NCBI RefSeq assembly: GCF_013265555.1
Contig: NZ_CP041345.1
Coordinates: 2,154,581 to 2,218,580, forward strand
Direction: 5' to 3'
Source of the DNA: Tenuifilum thalassicum
GTDB taxonomy: Bacteria; Bacteroidota; Bacteroidia; Bacteroidales; Tenuifilaceae
DNA: 64,000 nt
Shown here: piece after piece, positions 9,901-18,101 of the stretch
Layout of the letters: every line of letters starts with the position of its first letter
Numbering within the stretch: the first letter of the stretch is position 1
Program-made: the position numbers and the translations under genes
Notes under the pieces: generated by a model
Told to the model about the DNA's origin: nothing
The model's database searches: none
Seen by the model: only the letters and a program-made list of their open reading frames with translations

Positions 9901-11551
9901 CAGTTTTAGAGAAAAAATGAATTACATCAAAATCGGTTTTGCCGAAACGAGCCATTACGTTGTATTTCAACTTTTTGGTAATGGTAACCTCGTCGGTTTC
10001 AAAATTATAAAGCACATACCCCTTTTTGGCCAGGCGCATCATCTCAATCTTAACTTCTTCTGGAGCACGATGAACATGAACGGCCAGGTCGGAAGCTAAA
10101 AACGTATTGCTTTTAATTTTTCGAGTGTAATTCCAAATTGTCAGCACAGGATGGAAGTTACTCGCCCCCATCATCCTATCAAACAGCTCTTGGTTGAAAA
10201 AGTTTTCCGATTCGAATTCGGCATTTGAGATAACAGTTCCAAATCCGCTACCAAATTGCAGCTCATCGGATTCAATATTCCAAGTTATTTGATTTACCCA
10301 AAGATTAATCTTATGATATGAGCTATAAAAAGGACTCTGCGTTGTAAGCCTATCAGTTGTATTAACGGTTACTGTTTTGTTAGAGTTGTGGTAGGCAAAA
10401 TAAAGGCCGCTATGGTAAATTGAGTCGCTATCAATATAAAATACCACTTCGGCCTTATCGGCTGAAAGCCTAGACTGTTCAATTAGGACAATTCGTCCGC
10501 GCGAGGTCATAAATGGTTTGCCATTTCTTTTAATGGTTACTTTAGCCAGGCTACCATCAGGACCTATTCCCTCCATGCGGGAACCTTTTATCTGGAAATT
10601 ACCAGCGTAATCAATTCTAGGAAAAATGTTTTTTATTTCGAATATCTTCTTGTATGGATTGAATTGAGGATAATCAACCTGGCCATCCCTATAGATAGGT
10701 GTAACCTTGTCGGTTAGCCTTCCAAGCACAGGCTTTTTGAAATATTCGGGGTAGTAAAGTTGCGCAGAATCGACAGAGAACTCATTTTGCGATAAATTGA
10801 TTAGATGATGGTTGTAAGAAGCATAAACTTTCTCATCATCAAACCCTGCACGGAACCACGTAGTTTTCCCTTTCCTTCCATGCCAGATTTGGTTAAGTAA
10901 ATCGACCTCACCTTCAGCTTCTTTAACGATAATGCTATCCTTCCTATTATTATGGCAAACCAATAAAATTGGAGTTTCAAACCGTACCTTAAGAACTCCA
11001 TCGCCTTTAAAGATGTAGCCATTACGAGGATAAACCTTCCAGTGATGAGAAGTGTTTATTGAAATGGTTGAACTGTCGATAATAGCCTCAGTAAGTTTAA
11101 CTAATGAGTAAAAGCTGTTTGCTTTTAAAGCTTTTTCATGGAGCTTATTCTCAAGATATCCAAACCAATTTGAATACTGCGATTGAGCATACTGATTGCG
11201 ATAAAACTTTGCAATAAGTTTTACATAGTTCAGGATAAACGATTTATCATCGGGTAAGATATCCAAGATTTCGTTAGCAGCGCTTACAATTGACTTTTTA
11301 CTTTCAACATCAATGGTGTCGGAAAGCCAAAAAGGTGAAAATCCTTTTAGAAAATCTTCATTCTTATCCTTTACGTTATCGTTAATCAACGAGTTGAGTT
11401 CGGCGGGGAAAAGAAGGACGTCGCCAGAGAACTTATCGTCTTCGGGTTTTGCCAAACCAAAAATTACCGAAGCAGCAATTACAACCAAAATGGCTGTTGC
11501 AACAACCTTTCTTACCCTTTTTAGACTCACCTGACTATGCATAACAATCAT
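6947..11551 (-). CDS. Very large exported or membrane-anchored protein of unknown function (1534 aa)
   Basis: No family is recognised. The N-terminus carries a basic stretch and one hydrophobic segment (about residues 10-34, KRVRKVVATAILVVIAASV), consistent with an uncleaved inner-membrane anchor or signal. Residues about 50-150 look helical. From about 170 to 1450 the sequence is a long series of short alternating beta-strand-like segments (for example VKVRF/GDGEVRVPDGKLIAQ patterns) rich in Asp, Ser, Tyr and Asn and poor in Cys, reminiscent of beta-helix or beta-groove proteins. The last 60 residues are charged and helical (KARERRVKADKRGRS). It is the last gene of the tpiA-prmA operon, 25 bases after prmA. 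Two ATGs (11551 and 11542) are possible starts. The base composition and unbroken 4.6-kb frame indicate a functional gene. A cell-envelope role is inferred. Confidence 0.85.
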   Translation of the reverse strand: MIVMHSQVSLKRVRKVVATAILVVIAASVIFGLAKPEDDKFSGDVLLFPAELNSLINDNVKDKNEDFLKGFSPFWLSDTIDVESKKSIVSAANEILDILPDDKSFILNYVKLIAKFYRNQYAQSQYSNWFGYLENKLHEKALKANSFYSLVKLTEAIIDSSTISINTSHHWKVYPRNGYIFKGDGVLKVRFETPILLVCHNNRKDSIIVKEAEGEVDLLNQIWHGRKGKTTWFRAGFDDEKVYASYNHHLINLSQNEFSVDSAQLYYPEYFKKPVLGRLTDKVTPIYRDGQVDYPQFNPYKKIFEIKNIFPRIDYAGNFQIKGSRMEGIGPDGSLAKVTIKRNGKPFMTSRGRIVLIEQSRLSADKAEVVFYIDSDSIYHSGLYFAYHNSNKTVTVNTTDRLTTQSPFYSSYHKINLWVNQITWNIESDELQFGSGFGTVISNAEFESENFFNQELFDRMMGASNFHPVLTIWNYTRKIKSNTFLASDLAVHVHRAPEEVKIEMMRLAKKGYVLYNFETDEVTITKKLKYNVMARFGKTDFDVIHFFSKTDGAKPNARLNLNNLNLFIDGVERISVSDSQNVFISPYKNKITFQKNRNFQFAGNVRAGLFTFYGKSFQFDYSKFKIELNKVDSLLIDYQTNYRDNYGRRILQGVANALHIISGDILIDKPYNKSGREYNPEYPIFNCTSKSYVYYDAPEIYGGVYKRDSFYFEILPFVYKNMDNFEKADMNFKGILYSGNILAPIEETLRIRPDNSLGFVTKTPSEGMAVYKGKGRVFNKIDLSNKGLNINGSISYITSVTESDSMTLFPDSMITRSSRFTIAKRETGIEFPNVKGGEHQIKWLPKSDKMYVSKGKSPFVMYDSLAVLKGNLLLQPLGLVGDGEVRVPDGKLIAQQFDFSSNTFQTKESSLTIYKTNTDSIALNSDKVKALVNFSTMKTEVARVDKSIFATLDALRYDTYNDRFEWDMKKHVVSFETIFPQEDVVAGKFRVSNMLDADSIPRGSLFYSTKFSEDSLYFFSPKAKYNTTNITLAADSVNYIFTADATVYPYRKKVVVDSKIRMHKLKRAAIKANNYTAYHRFHDAEIRINGRKSYGGSAYYDYIDERDSVQTIFFPKVYSDNNMNTFAEGTLTEPDSFKLSPEFAFIGQVSLSAPEKDLFFKGGAKPIYSCPGTIANWLKFEAQINSKHVLIPVSPKPVNLNLHRLISGTAIAMDSLKLYGGLLRSRKYWEDSALVHAWGYMDFNNKNRRFTLAPLYKLDNPDTTGNSVSLQKDYCWVFEEGNVVLPIDLERIQTKIYGSTIHKLKTNEATINAIIKFDFHFNQKSLEAMANQIGGAITAEQVDLKRKLYRKMLYDWLTPDELPLALNQISLFGAPTQTPKSLESTITLADVKLKWDAKRKSFVSEGKLGIGTIGNIQVNRYVNGFLEFYKGRNRDWMILHIHLGDNEYYSFYYVNGVMYVNATNPEFYNPIDMQKARERRVKADKRGRSFKYMIGSKRELNRALKRYKEIAFGIKSDAKDNEPVEENGSESNDD

Positions 11552-11576
11552 TCTTATACCATTTTAGAACGAATAT

Positions 11577-12413
11577 CTATTTTTTGAAGGAAACCATAGC
11601 CCAACCATCTTTAAACTGTACATCTATTGGCGATAAACCATTTTTAGATGCTTCCATTTCAAGCGTATCAACATCGTCTTTTAAAATACCACTCATAAAG
11701 ATTTTTCCATAATCTTTCAAAGAATTGGCATATTTTGATAAGTCAGCAATGAGGATGTTTAAATTGATATTAGCAAGGATTATATCGAACTTGTACTCCT
11801 TTAGCAGGTTAGCATCACCTAGAAAAGCTTTTATTCTTTCACATCCATTAAGTTTAATATTTTCCAAGGTATTTCGGTAAGCCCATTCATCGTTATCGAT
11901 AGCTACGACTGATTTGGCGCCTCGCATTTCAGCAAGGATAGCTAACACTCCAGTCCCACATCCCATGTCTAAAACCGACAAACCATCAACCTGGCTATTA
12001 AGCAGAGCCGAAATCATGAGCGAAGTAGTTTGATGGTGGCCAGTTCCAAAAGCCATTTTGGGGTCAATCACAATCTCGTAATCGACATTAGGGGTATCAT
12101 GATGAAAAGATGCTCTTACTAAGCACCGATTATCAACGATAATAGGCTCAAAATTTGATTCCCAAACCTCGTTCCAATTCTTATCGAGTATTTCCTGGCG
12201 CTTAACTTCAATTTGAGCATCATTGGGAAGGATAATCAGAGCAAAGAAATTAGAAGGCAAATCCTTTAACCTATTGGTTTGAATGTATGCCAACAGTTCT
12301 GGTTCCGCCTCCATAAAACTTTCAAAGCCCAACTCCGAAAGTTGGGCTATAATTATGTCTACGGTATCGCTAGAATAAGGTTCTACTGTAATTCTAAATT
12401 CTGTATAGCTCAT
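11577..12413 (-). CDS. prmA: Ribosomal protein L11 methyltransferase
   Basis: A 278-residue SAM-dependent enzyme that trimethylates ribosomal protein L11. An N-terminal substrate-recognition domain (EFRITVEPYSSDTVDIIIAQ) precedes a class I methyltransferase fold with PKMAFGTGHHQTTSLM, motif I VLDMGCGTGVLAILA, VAIDNDEWAY and the NPPF-like IILANINLNIL. The start is the ATG at 12413, one base after the tpiA stop (TAATATG), implying translational coupling; the nine-residue upstream extension overlapping tpiA is rejected. Confidence 0.96.
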   Translation of the reverse strand: MSYTEFRITVEPYSSDTVDIIIAQLSELGFESFMEAEPELLAYIQTNRLKDLPSNFFALIILPNDAQIEVKRQEILDKNWNEVWESNFEPIIVDNRCLVRASFHHDTPNVDYEIVIDPKMAFGTGHHQTTSLMISALLNSQVDGLSVLDMGCGTGVLAILAEMRGAKSVVAIDNDEWAYRNTLENIKLNGCERIKAFLGDANLLKEYKFDIILANINLNILIADLSKYANSLKDYGKIFMSGILKDDVDTLEMEASKNGLSPIDVQFKDGWAMVSFKK

Positions 12414-12414
12414 A

Positions 12415-13170
12415 TTAGAACGATTTGGCAATGGCAACAAAATCGCTTGCTACTAACGACGCGCCTCCAATCAATCCCCCATCAACATCGGGTTTTGCAA
12501 AAATCTCGGCAGCATTCGATGGCTTGCAACTCCCGCCATAAAGGATACTGATTGAGTTAGCCACATCGTTACCATACTTATCGGCTAACAACTTTCTAAT
12601 GTATGCATGCATTTCCTGAGCTTGTTCGGCTGTAGCTGTTTTGCCAGTTCCAATTGCCCAAACAGGCTCATAAGCAATCACCACATTTTTAATACTACTC
12701 TCATCAAGTTTAAAAAGTGCCTCTTCAACCTGAACCTTCACCACGTCGAAATGGGTATTCGATTCACGTTCCTGGAGTTTTTCACCACAACAGAAAATTG
12801 GAATTAAATCGTGTTTATGGGCAAGTACAATTTTTTCGAAAAGATGCTGATTGGTCTCGCCAAAATACTCTCTACGTTCCGAATGACCGACGATAACATA
12901 TTTTAAGCCAAGAGCCTTCAGCATGGAAGCAGAAACCTCACCGGTATAAGCCCCTTTTTCCCAACGCGCACAATTTTGAGCACCAACTGCAACACGTGTT
13001 CCGCTTGCAAGCTTTGACACCTCATTCAAATGGGTAAAAGGGGGAATAACAACTAGCTCTACATCATTAGGCACACCAGCCGAACTAGAAATCACATCTT
13101 TGGCTAACGCTAAACCCTCAACTGGAAGAGTGTTCATTTTCCAGTTACCTGCAACAATCTTTTTTCTCAT
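12415..13170 (-). CDS. tpiA: Triosephosphate isomerase
   Basis: A 251-residue TIM-barrel enzyme that interconverts dihydroxyacetone phosphate and glyceraldehyde 3-phosphate in glycolysis and gluconeogenesis. Present are the N-terminal GNWKMN with substrate Lys, the catalytic His in VGHSERREYFGE, the catalytic Glu in AYEPVWAIGTGKTAT with flexible loop 6, and the phosphate-binding YGGSCKPSNA and GLIGGASL. Length is normal. It follows the OppB-like permease gene by 69 bases and overlaps functionally with prmA in one transcript. Confidence 0.98.
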   Translation of the reverse strand: MRKKIVAGNWKMNTLPVEGLALAKDVISSSAGVPNDVELVVIPPFTHLNEVSKLASGTRVAVGAQNCARWEKGAYTGEVSASMLKALGLKYVIVGHSERREYFGETNQHLFEKIVLAHKHDLIPIFCCGEKLQERESNTHFDVVKVQVEEALFKLDESSIKNVVIAYEPVWAIGTGKTATAEQAQEMHAYIRKLLADKYGNDVANSISILYGGSCKPSNAAEIFAKPDVDGGLIGGASLVASDFVAIAKSF

Positions 13171-13239
13171 CTCAGTATATATTAGTTAATCAAAAAATCC
13201 AATTGACGTTTAACAAATTTACAATAATTCTCGGACTAT

Positions 13240-14322
13240 TTACCCCAATCGTACCCTTGGGTCAAGTATGCCATAAATAATATCAACCAGTAGGTTGACC
13301 AAGCTAAAAATCACTGCAATGGTAAGCACACATCCTACCACAAGCGGAACATCGTAACTATTTAATGCGTTTACCATAATATATCCAAGACCTTTCCAGC
13401 TAAATATGTATTCAACAAATATAACACCTGCCATCATGGAAGCGAACCAACCAGAGATTGATGTAACAACAGGATTTAACGAATTCCGTAGGGCATGACG
13501 GAATATTATTGCCCTTTTATTTAATCCTTTTGCTTTAGCCGTGCGAATATAATCCTGGCTCAGGGTTTCGAGCAACGAGCTACGCATTAGCTGGGTAATA
13601 ACACCTAGAGGTCTTAAACCAAGGGTTAATGCTGGAAGAATTAGGTTTTGCAACCTTAAATGCACGCCTTCGCCCAAATCATCAACCTCCCATAAATTTC
13701 CCGTTAAGTTCAGCCCAGTAAATTTTCCTAAAACAATGGCAAAAAGCCAACCAATGAGAATTGCAGCAAAAAAGGAAGGAAGCGCCATTCCCAATGCTGA
13801 ATTCACGAGCAACAACCTATCCCAAAAAGTATCCTTAAAAATGGCAGCAAGAACCCCCATACTGATTCCAAATATTGTTGCAAAAACAATTGCAGCAAGA
13901 GCTAAATAAAACGTGTTTGGTAATGTGTTAGAAATTATTTCAGAAATTGGTTGTCGGCTTTGATATGAACGGCGTAAATAGGGTACCTTTAAGAAGATTG
14001 CCTCCCCATTCCCAAGCGAAATAACCTTTATTCCATCACCATAGGCTTCAGGATTGTAGTACATATAACTCGATTTATCATTTAATTCATGAAATGATAT
14101 TGGTGAAATGTCATTAATGTACTTTACATACTGTTTCCAAACAGGCAAATCGAGACCCAAATCGGAACGGGCAGCTTGAATAGATAGAGAATCGGTTCGT
14201 TGGCCAAGAACCATACGAGCAGGATCACCAGGTATAAGGTTAAAAAGAGCAAAAATGAGAGTGGCTACTCCAAAAACCACAAGAAAGGTGTAAAGTATTT
14301 TCCGAAGTAGGTATAAAATCAT
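13240..14322 (-). CDS. OppB/DppB-type ABC transporter permease (orphan)
   Basis: A 360-residue binding-protein-dependent transport permease. It begins with the family N-terminus ILYLLRKILYTFLVVFGVAT and LIPGDPARMVLG, has about six membrane segments, and ends with the EAA-type loop region (SLLETLSQDYIRTAKAKGL, RHALRNSLNPVVTS) and GLGYIMVNAL. A periplasmic insertion of roughly 90 residues sits between TM1 and TM2. Such proteins form one half of a peptide or nickel importer channel, but no partner DppC permease, ATPase or binding protein is nearby. The gene lies ten bases after mazG in the same operon. Substrate unknown. Confidence 0.92.
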   Translation of the reverse strand: MILYLLRKILYTFLVVFGVATLIFALFNLIPGDPARMVLGQRTDSLSIQAARSDLGLDLPVWKQYVKYINDISPISFHELNDKSSYMYYNPEAYGDGIKVISLGNGEAIFLKVPYLRRSYQSRQPISEIISNTLPNTFYLALAAIVFATIFGISMGVLAAIFKDTFWDRLLLVNSALGMALPSFFAAILIGWLFAIVLGKFTGLNLTGNLWEVDDLGEGVHLRLQNLILPALTLGLRPLGVITQLMRSSLLETLSQDYIRTAKAKGLNKRAIIFRHALRNSLNPVVTSISGWFASMMAGVIFVEYIFSWKGLGYIMVNALNSYDVPLVVGCVLTIAVIFSLVNLLVDIIYGILDPRVRLG

Positions 14323-14332
14323 ATGTTAGATA

Positions 14333-15127
14333 TTAGTCGTAACGCTTAGCCTCTTCCCAAATCTTATTCATCTCATCAAGAGTCATCTCTTTTAGCGACT
14401 TTCCTTGCTTTATTGTTTCCTGCTCAAGATAGCCAAAACGTTTCATGAACTTACGGTTTGTTCGTTCAAGGGCTGTCTCTGGGTCAACACCATAAAGCCT
14501 AGCAGCATTAACTATAGAAAAGAGAAGGTCACCAAATTCAAGTTCGATATCCTCATCGGAGGTATTCACCTCAACCTCATGCTTTAACTCATTAAGTTCC
14601 TCCTGAACCTTATCCCAGACCTGAGAGCGTTCATCCCAATCAAAACCTACAGCACGCACCTTTTCCTGAATCCGATTTGCTTTAATTAGAGCCGGCAACG
14701 ATGAAGGAACACCAGATAGTACGGTTTTATTCCCATCCTTTTCCTTAATTTTTAGCTGCTCCCAATTTTCTAAAACATCATTTGTACCTCCAACCTTAAC
14801 ATCTCCATAGATATGAGGGTGACGATAAATTAGCTTATCGCAAAGTGAATTGATAACATCAACAACATCGAATTGCTTGTCCTCCTCTGCAATTTTGGAA
14901 TAGAAAACTATGTGTAAAAGAATATCACCCAGCTCTTTTTTTATTGTGCTGAAATCCTTCTCCAGAATACCTTCTGAAAGCTCATAGGTTTCCTCAATGG
15001 TCAACGGACGAATTGATTCCAATGTTTGCTCCCTATCCCAGGGGCACTTTTCGCGTAGGTCGTCCATTATTTCAAGCAACCTTAAAAAAGCCTTTACGGC
15101 TTCATCTTTCCTTTTATTTGTCATCAT
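14333..15127 (-). CDS. mazG: Nucleoside triphosphate pyrophosphohydrolase MazG
   Basis: A 264-residue protein with two all-alpha MazG domains (about 10-120 and 150-255). Metal-binding Glu/Asp clusters are visible: CPWDREQT, ESIRPLTIEETYELSEG, KELGDILLHIVFYSKIAEE and, in the second repeat, IELEFGDLLFSIVNAARL. It hydrolyses NTPs to NMP and pyrophosphate and is tied to nucleotide-pool sanitation and ppGpp levels in E. coli. The start ATG overlaps the stop of the upstream SAM hydrolase gene (ATGA); a second ATG follows immediately. Confidence 0.96.
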   Translation of the reverse strand: MMTNKRKDEAVKAFLRLLEIMDDLREKCPWDREQTLESIRPLTIEETYELSEGILEKDFSTIKKELGDILLHIVFYSKIAEEDKQFDVVDVINSLCDKLIYRHPHIYGDVKVGGTNDVLENWEQLKIKEKDGNKTVLSGVPSSLPALIKANRIQEKVRAVGFDWDERSQVWDKVQEELNELKHEVEVNTSDEDIELEFGDLLFSIVNAARLYGVDPETALERTNRKFMKRFGYLEQETIKQGKSLKEMTLDEMNKIWEEAKRYD

Positions 15128-15930
15128 TTAAGAATTTTTTCATCTTCAAAAAAACGCACCATAATATTAGAGCCAACCGACAAGTTATACATTTGGGCTG
15201 CATATCCTTCGCGAATGGCAATTTCAAGCAATCCAAGAGAATTGAAAAGTGCAAGCAAATCGCCCTTCTCAACATCCTTATAGGATTTGCTCAACCTGTT
15301 TATCCCATGAGAATAGCTTTGGACATATATGACAAACTTGCGCGATTGCCTGTACATCTCAAAATCGTCGAAAGTAATATTTGTAATTGCGTTCAAATAT
15401 GAATCGAGATAGATTACGCTTCCAGTTAATCCATCCTGTTCGGGAACTGGCATAAGCTGAGTAAATCGCTTAATTTCAGATGCCTCAATTGCGAAATCGG
15501 TCAATGTGCTATCAGATAGCAAAGCCTCAATTGCAATAGTAACCGAGTCAAGCGAACCAAAACTCGTTGTGCTGTCAATAGGAACCCCAAATATTGAGTT
15601 AGGTAGATAATCTGTTATCAAAGAGATTACTCCATTATCGGGAACAATGAAGAAATGTTTTTCATATTCAAAAACCAACATTCTTTCATTATCGGCAGTA
15701 TCGGCATTTACCATGCAAACATGAATTGAGCCTTCAGGGAAAAAACGAAAAGAGTGTCGCATTAAAAAAGCAGCATGCTTATAATTAAACGAGGGGACAC
15801 TATGGCTAAGCTCAACAAGTTTCAGATTAGTAGACACAGAATACACCTTACCGGTAAGCATTCCAAGGTAATAATCCTTGTTGCCCCAATCGGTAGTTAG
15901 AGAAATAATTCGTGTACTCTGGCTTGTCAT
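15124..15930 (-). CDS. SAM hydrolase (SAM hydroxide adenosyltransferase, DUF62 family)
   Basis: A 268-residue protein related to fluorinase/chlorinase. The N-terminal ISLTTDWGNKDYYLGMLTGKV, with its conserved TDWG..D, and the FIVPDNGVIS motif with NGV are typical, and a C-terminal beta-barrel domain follows. Family members without the halogenase-specific loop hydrolyse SAM to adenosine and methionine; halogenase activity is not expected here. The start was set to the ATG at 15930, since the upstream 21-residue in-frame extension is an unrelated hydrophobic stretch. First gene of the minus-strand operon that continues with mazG (4-base overlap). Confidence 0.92.
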   Translation of the reverse strand: MTSQSTRIISLTTDWGNKDYYLGMLTGKVYSVSTNLKLVELSHSVPSFNYKHAAFLMRHSFRFFPEGSIHVCMVNADTADNERMLVFEYEKHFFIVPDNGVISLITDYLPNSIFGVPIDSTTSFGSLDSVTIAIEALLSDSTLTDFAIEASEIKRFTQLMPVPEQDGLTGSVIYLDSYLNAITNITFDDFEMYRQSRKFVIYVQSYSHGINRLSKSYKDVEKGDLLALFNSLGLLEIAIREGYAAQMYNLSVGSNIMVRFFEDEKILK

Positions 15931-16070
15931 AAAAAAGAAAATTCTTACAAAGTTAACTCGGAAAATTAATAAAAATAGCATGAATTCCAGCAAACTTACT
16001 AACTAATTATTTGTTAGTAAGTTTTGATATTTGCATTACAAATCGATAAAAAGATTATTTGGTTTTGAAG

Positions 16071-16078
16071 TATCTTTG
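16071..16078 (+). promoter_or_regulatory. Probable -7 promoter box (TATCTTTG) for phoH-purC
   Basis: TATCTTTG, an exact TAnnTTTG match, ends 14 bases before the phoH ATG. The region between phoH and the divergent SAM hydrolase gene is 162 bases. A well-spaced -33 TTTG was not found. Confidence 0.5.
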
Positions 16079-16092
16079 CAAAAGTAATTTAA

Positions 16093-17097
16093 ATGCTAAT
16101 GACAGGAGAAAGAATTATCATAATAGAGGGTATAGACCCATTAGTTTTATACGGGGTTAACAACACTCGTTTTGAAATCATCACAAAACACTATCCAAAG
16201 CTTAAGATTGTTGGTCGTGGCGATATTATAAAAGTTATTGGCGATGAAGACCTAATAGAAGACCTAGATAGGAAACTACACACGATGGTGCAATTCTACA
16301 TAAAGTATGGCTATCTAGGAGAAACAAATATTAAGGATATTTTGCAGGATAATCCCGATTCGATAAATAAAGCCGAGGAGGACATTTCCGACGTTTTAGT
16401 TTATGGCAACCATGGAAAGCTGATTAAAGCCAGAACGGTAAATCAGCGTCAGTTGGTAGAACTGTACGACAAAAACGACCTAATCTTTGCTATAGGCCCA
16501 GCAGGATCAGGTAAAACATATACTGCCATTGCGCTAGCCGTAAGGGCTCTTAAAAACAAAGAGGTAAAAAGAATAATTTTGACACGACCAGCAGTTGAAG
16601 CTGGAGAACGTTTAGGTTTTCTCCCAGGCGATATGAAGGAAAAGCTTGACCCATACCTCCAGCCCCTCTACGATGCGCTAAACGATATGATTCCTGCCCG
16701 CAAGTTGCAAGAGTACATGGAGGATGGAACGGTCCAAATTGCCCCTCTAGCTTATATGCGTGGCCGCACACTCGACAATGCTTTTGTAATTCTTGATGAG
16801 GCACAGAATACAACTTTAAGCCAGCTAAAAATGTTTCTCACCAGAATGGGAAATAACGCCAAATTCATTGTAACGGGAGATATCACTCAGATTGACTTAC
16901 CAAACAAGAATGATTCGGGCCTTTTAAAAGCAATAAAACTACTTGATGGAATAAACGATATTGCTATAATTTACTTTGACACACGTGACATAATACGCCA
17001 CAAGCTGGTTAAATATATTGTAAACGCATTTGAAGGGATTGACAAAAAAGATGAAGACGATGACAAGAAAAATCACTCAAACCTAAATAACAAATAA
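16093..17097 (+). CDS. phoH: PhoH-family ATPase
   Basis: A 334-residue protein whose C-terminal two thirds is a PhoH P-loop ATPase: Walker A AIGPAGSGKTYTA, the family block ILTRPAVEAGERLGFLPGD, PLAYMRGRTLDNAFVILDEA carrying Walker B, and sensor-like TRMGNNAKFIVTGDITQIDL. The N-terminal ~110 residues contain a KH-like nucleic-acid-binding region. PhoH/YbeZ proteins are linked to RNA metabolism and ribosome maturation together with YbeY; the mechanism is not settled. A second ATG at 16099 is an equally likely start. purC begins three bases after its stop, so the two are cotranscribed. Confidence 0.95.
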   Translation: MLMTGERIIIIEGIDPLVLYGVNNTRFEIITKHYPKLKIVGRGDIIKVIGDEDLIEDLDRKLHTMVQFYIKYGYLGETNIKDILQDNPDSINKAEEDISDVLVYGNHGKLIKARTVNQRQLVELYDKNDLIFAIGPAGSGKTYTAIALAVRALKNKEVKRIILTRPAVEAGERLGFLPGDMKEKLDPYLQPLYDALNDMIPARKLQEYMEDGTVQIAPLAYMRGRTLDNAFVILDEAQNTTLSQLKMFLTRMGNNAKFIVTGDITQIDLPNKNDSGLLKAIKLLDGINDIAIIYFDTRDIIRHKLVKYIVNAFEGIDKKDEDDDKKNHSNLNNK

Positions 17098-17100
17098 AAA

Positions 17101-18045
17101 ATGGAAGCAATTACTCGCACCGAATTTAACTTTCCAGGACAAGTATCGGTCTATCATGGGAAAGTGAGGGATGTTTACAACATTCAAAACAAATTCCTTG
17201 TAATGGTTGTAACCGATAGGATATCGGCATTTGACGTTGTTCTACCTAAGGGAATTCCTTATAAAGGACAGGTACTAAACCAAATTGCCACCAAGTTCCT
17301 AGATGCAACATCCGACATTGTTCCAAACTGGAAAATAGGTTCTCCTGACCCGATGGTGACCGTTGGACACTTCTGCGAACCTTTTAAGGTAGAAATGGTA
17401 GTTAGAGGTTACCTAACCGGGCATGCTTGGCGCGAGTATAAAGCTGGTAAAAGAACTCTTTGTGGCGTTCCCCTGCCAGAAGGGATGCGCGAACACCAGA
17501 AGTTCCCTAAACCAATAATCACTCCTACTACAAAAGCCGACGAAGGACACGACGAGGATATTTCACGCGAGGAGATTATTGCAAAAGGATTGGTAAGCGA
17601 AGAAGAATACAACCTTTTAGAAAAAGACTCTCTTGAGCTATTTGAACGCGGAACCCAAATGGCTGAAAAAATGGGCCTTATACTTGTTGACACAAAATAC
17701 GAGTTTGGCAAAAAAGATGGCAAGATTTACCTGATTGATGAAATTCACACACCCGATTCATCACGCTACTTTTACAAAGATGGCTATCAGGAGCGTTTTG
17801 AAAAAGGAGAAGATCAGCGTCAGCTTTCAAAAGAATTTGTTCGCGAATGGCTTATGGCAAATGGCTTTCAAGGTAAAGAAGGACAAAAAGTTCCCGAAAT
17901 GACCCCAGAATTTGTTGAAGAGGTTTCGGAACGCTACATTGAACTTTTTGAAAAAATTACTGGCGATAAATTCCAAAGATCTAGCAACGACAACATACTT
18001 GAAAGAATTGAGAGTAACGTTGTTAACTTTTTAAAAACCATATAA
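17101..18045 (+). CDS. purC: Phosphoribosylaminoimidazole-succinocarboxamide synthase
   Basis: A 314-residue SAICAR synthetase that condenses CAIR with aspartate using ATP, in purine biosynthesis. Motifs include [65 protein letters not shown] and [12 protein letters not shown], which form the ATP- and CAIR-binding sites. Its length matches the longer Bacteroidota/eukaryote-like form. It is followed by a strong terminator and is convergent with pckA. Confidence 0.98.
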   Translation: MEAITRTEFNFPGQVSVYHGKVRDVYNIQNKFLVMVVTDRISAFDVVLPKGIPYKGQVLNQIATKFLDATSDIVPNWKIGSPDPMVTVGHFCEPFKVEMVVRGYLTGHAWREYKAGKRTLCGVPLPEGMREHQKFPKPIITPTTKADEGHDEDISREEIIAKGLVSEEEYNLLEKDSLELFERGTQMAEKMGLILVDTKYEFGKKDGKIYLIDEIHTPDSSRYFYKDGYQERFEKGEDQRQLSKEFVREWLMANGFQGKEGQKVPEMTPEFVEEVSERYIELFEKITGDKFQRSSNDNILERIESNVVNFLKTI

Positions 18046-18052
18046 CTCCAAC

Positions 18053-18088
18053 AAAAAAAAGAGGCTATCGTTTCCGATAGCCTCTTTT
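18053..18088. terminator. Bidirectional terminator between purC and pckA
   Basis: Perfect 10-bp stem GAGGCTATCG (18061-18070), loop TTTC, CGATAGCCTC (18075-18084), followed by TTTT. A run of A immediately upstream gives a T run on the other strand, so it can end both convergent transcripts. Confidence 0.92.
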
Positions 18089-18101
18089 CATTTGCCACTC
18101 T

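Noticed and set aside
13240-14322. Complete peptide ABC importer
   Set aside because: Only one permease is present; no second permease, ATPase or binding protein lies in the operon.
15124-15930. Fluorinase or chlorinase
   Set aside because: The sequence fits the general SAM hydrolase group, and no halogenase-specific insertion could be seen.
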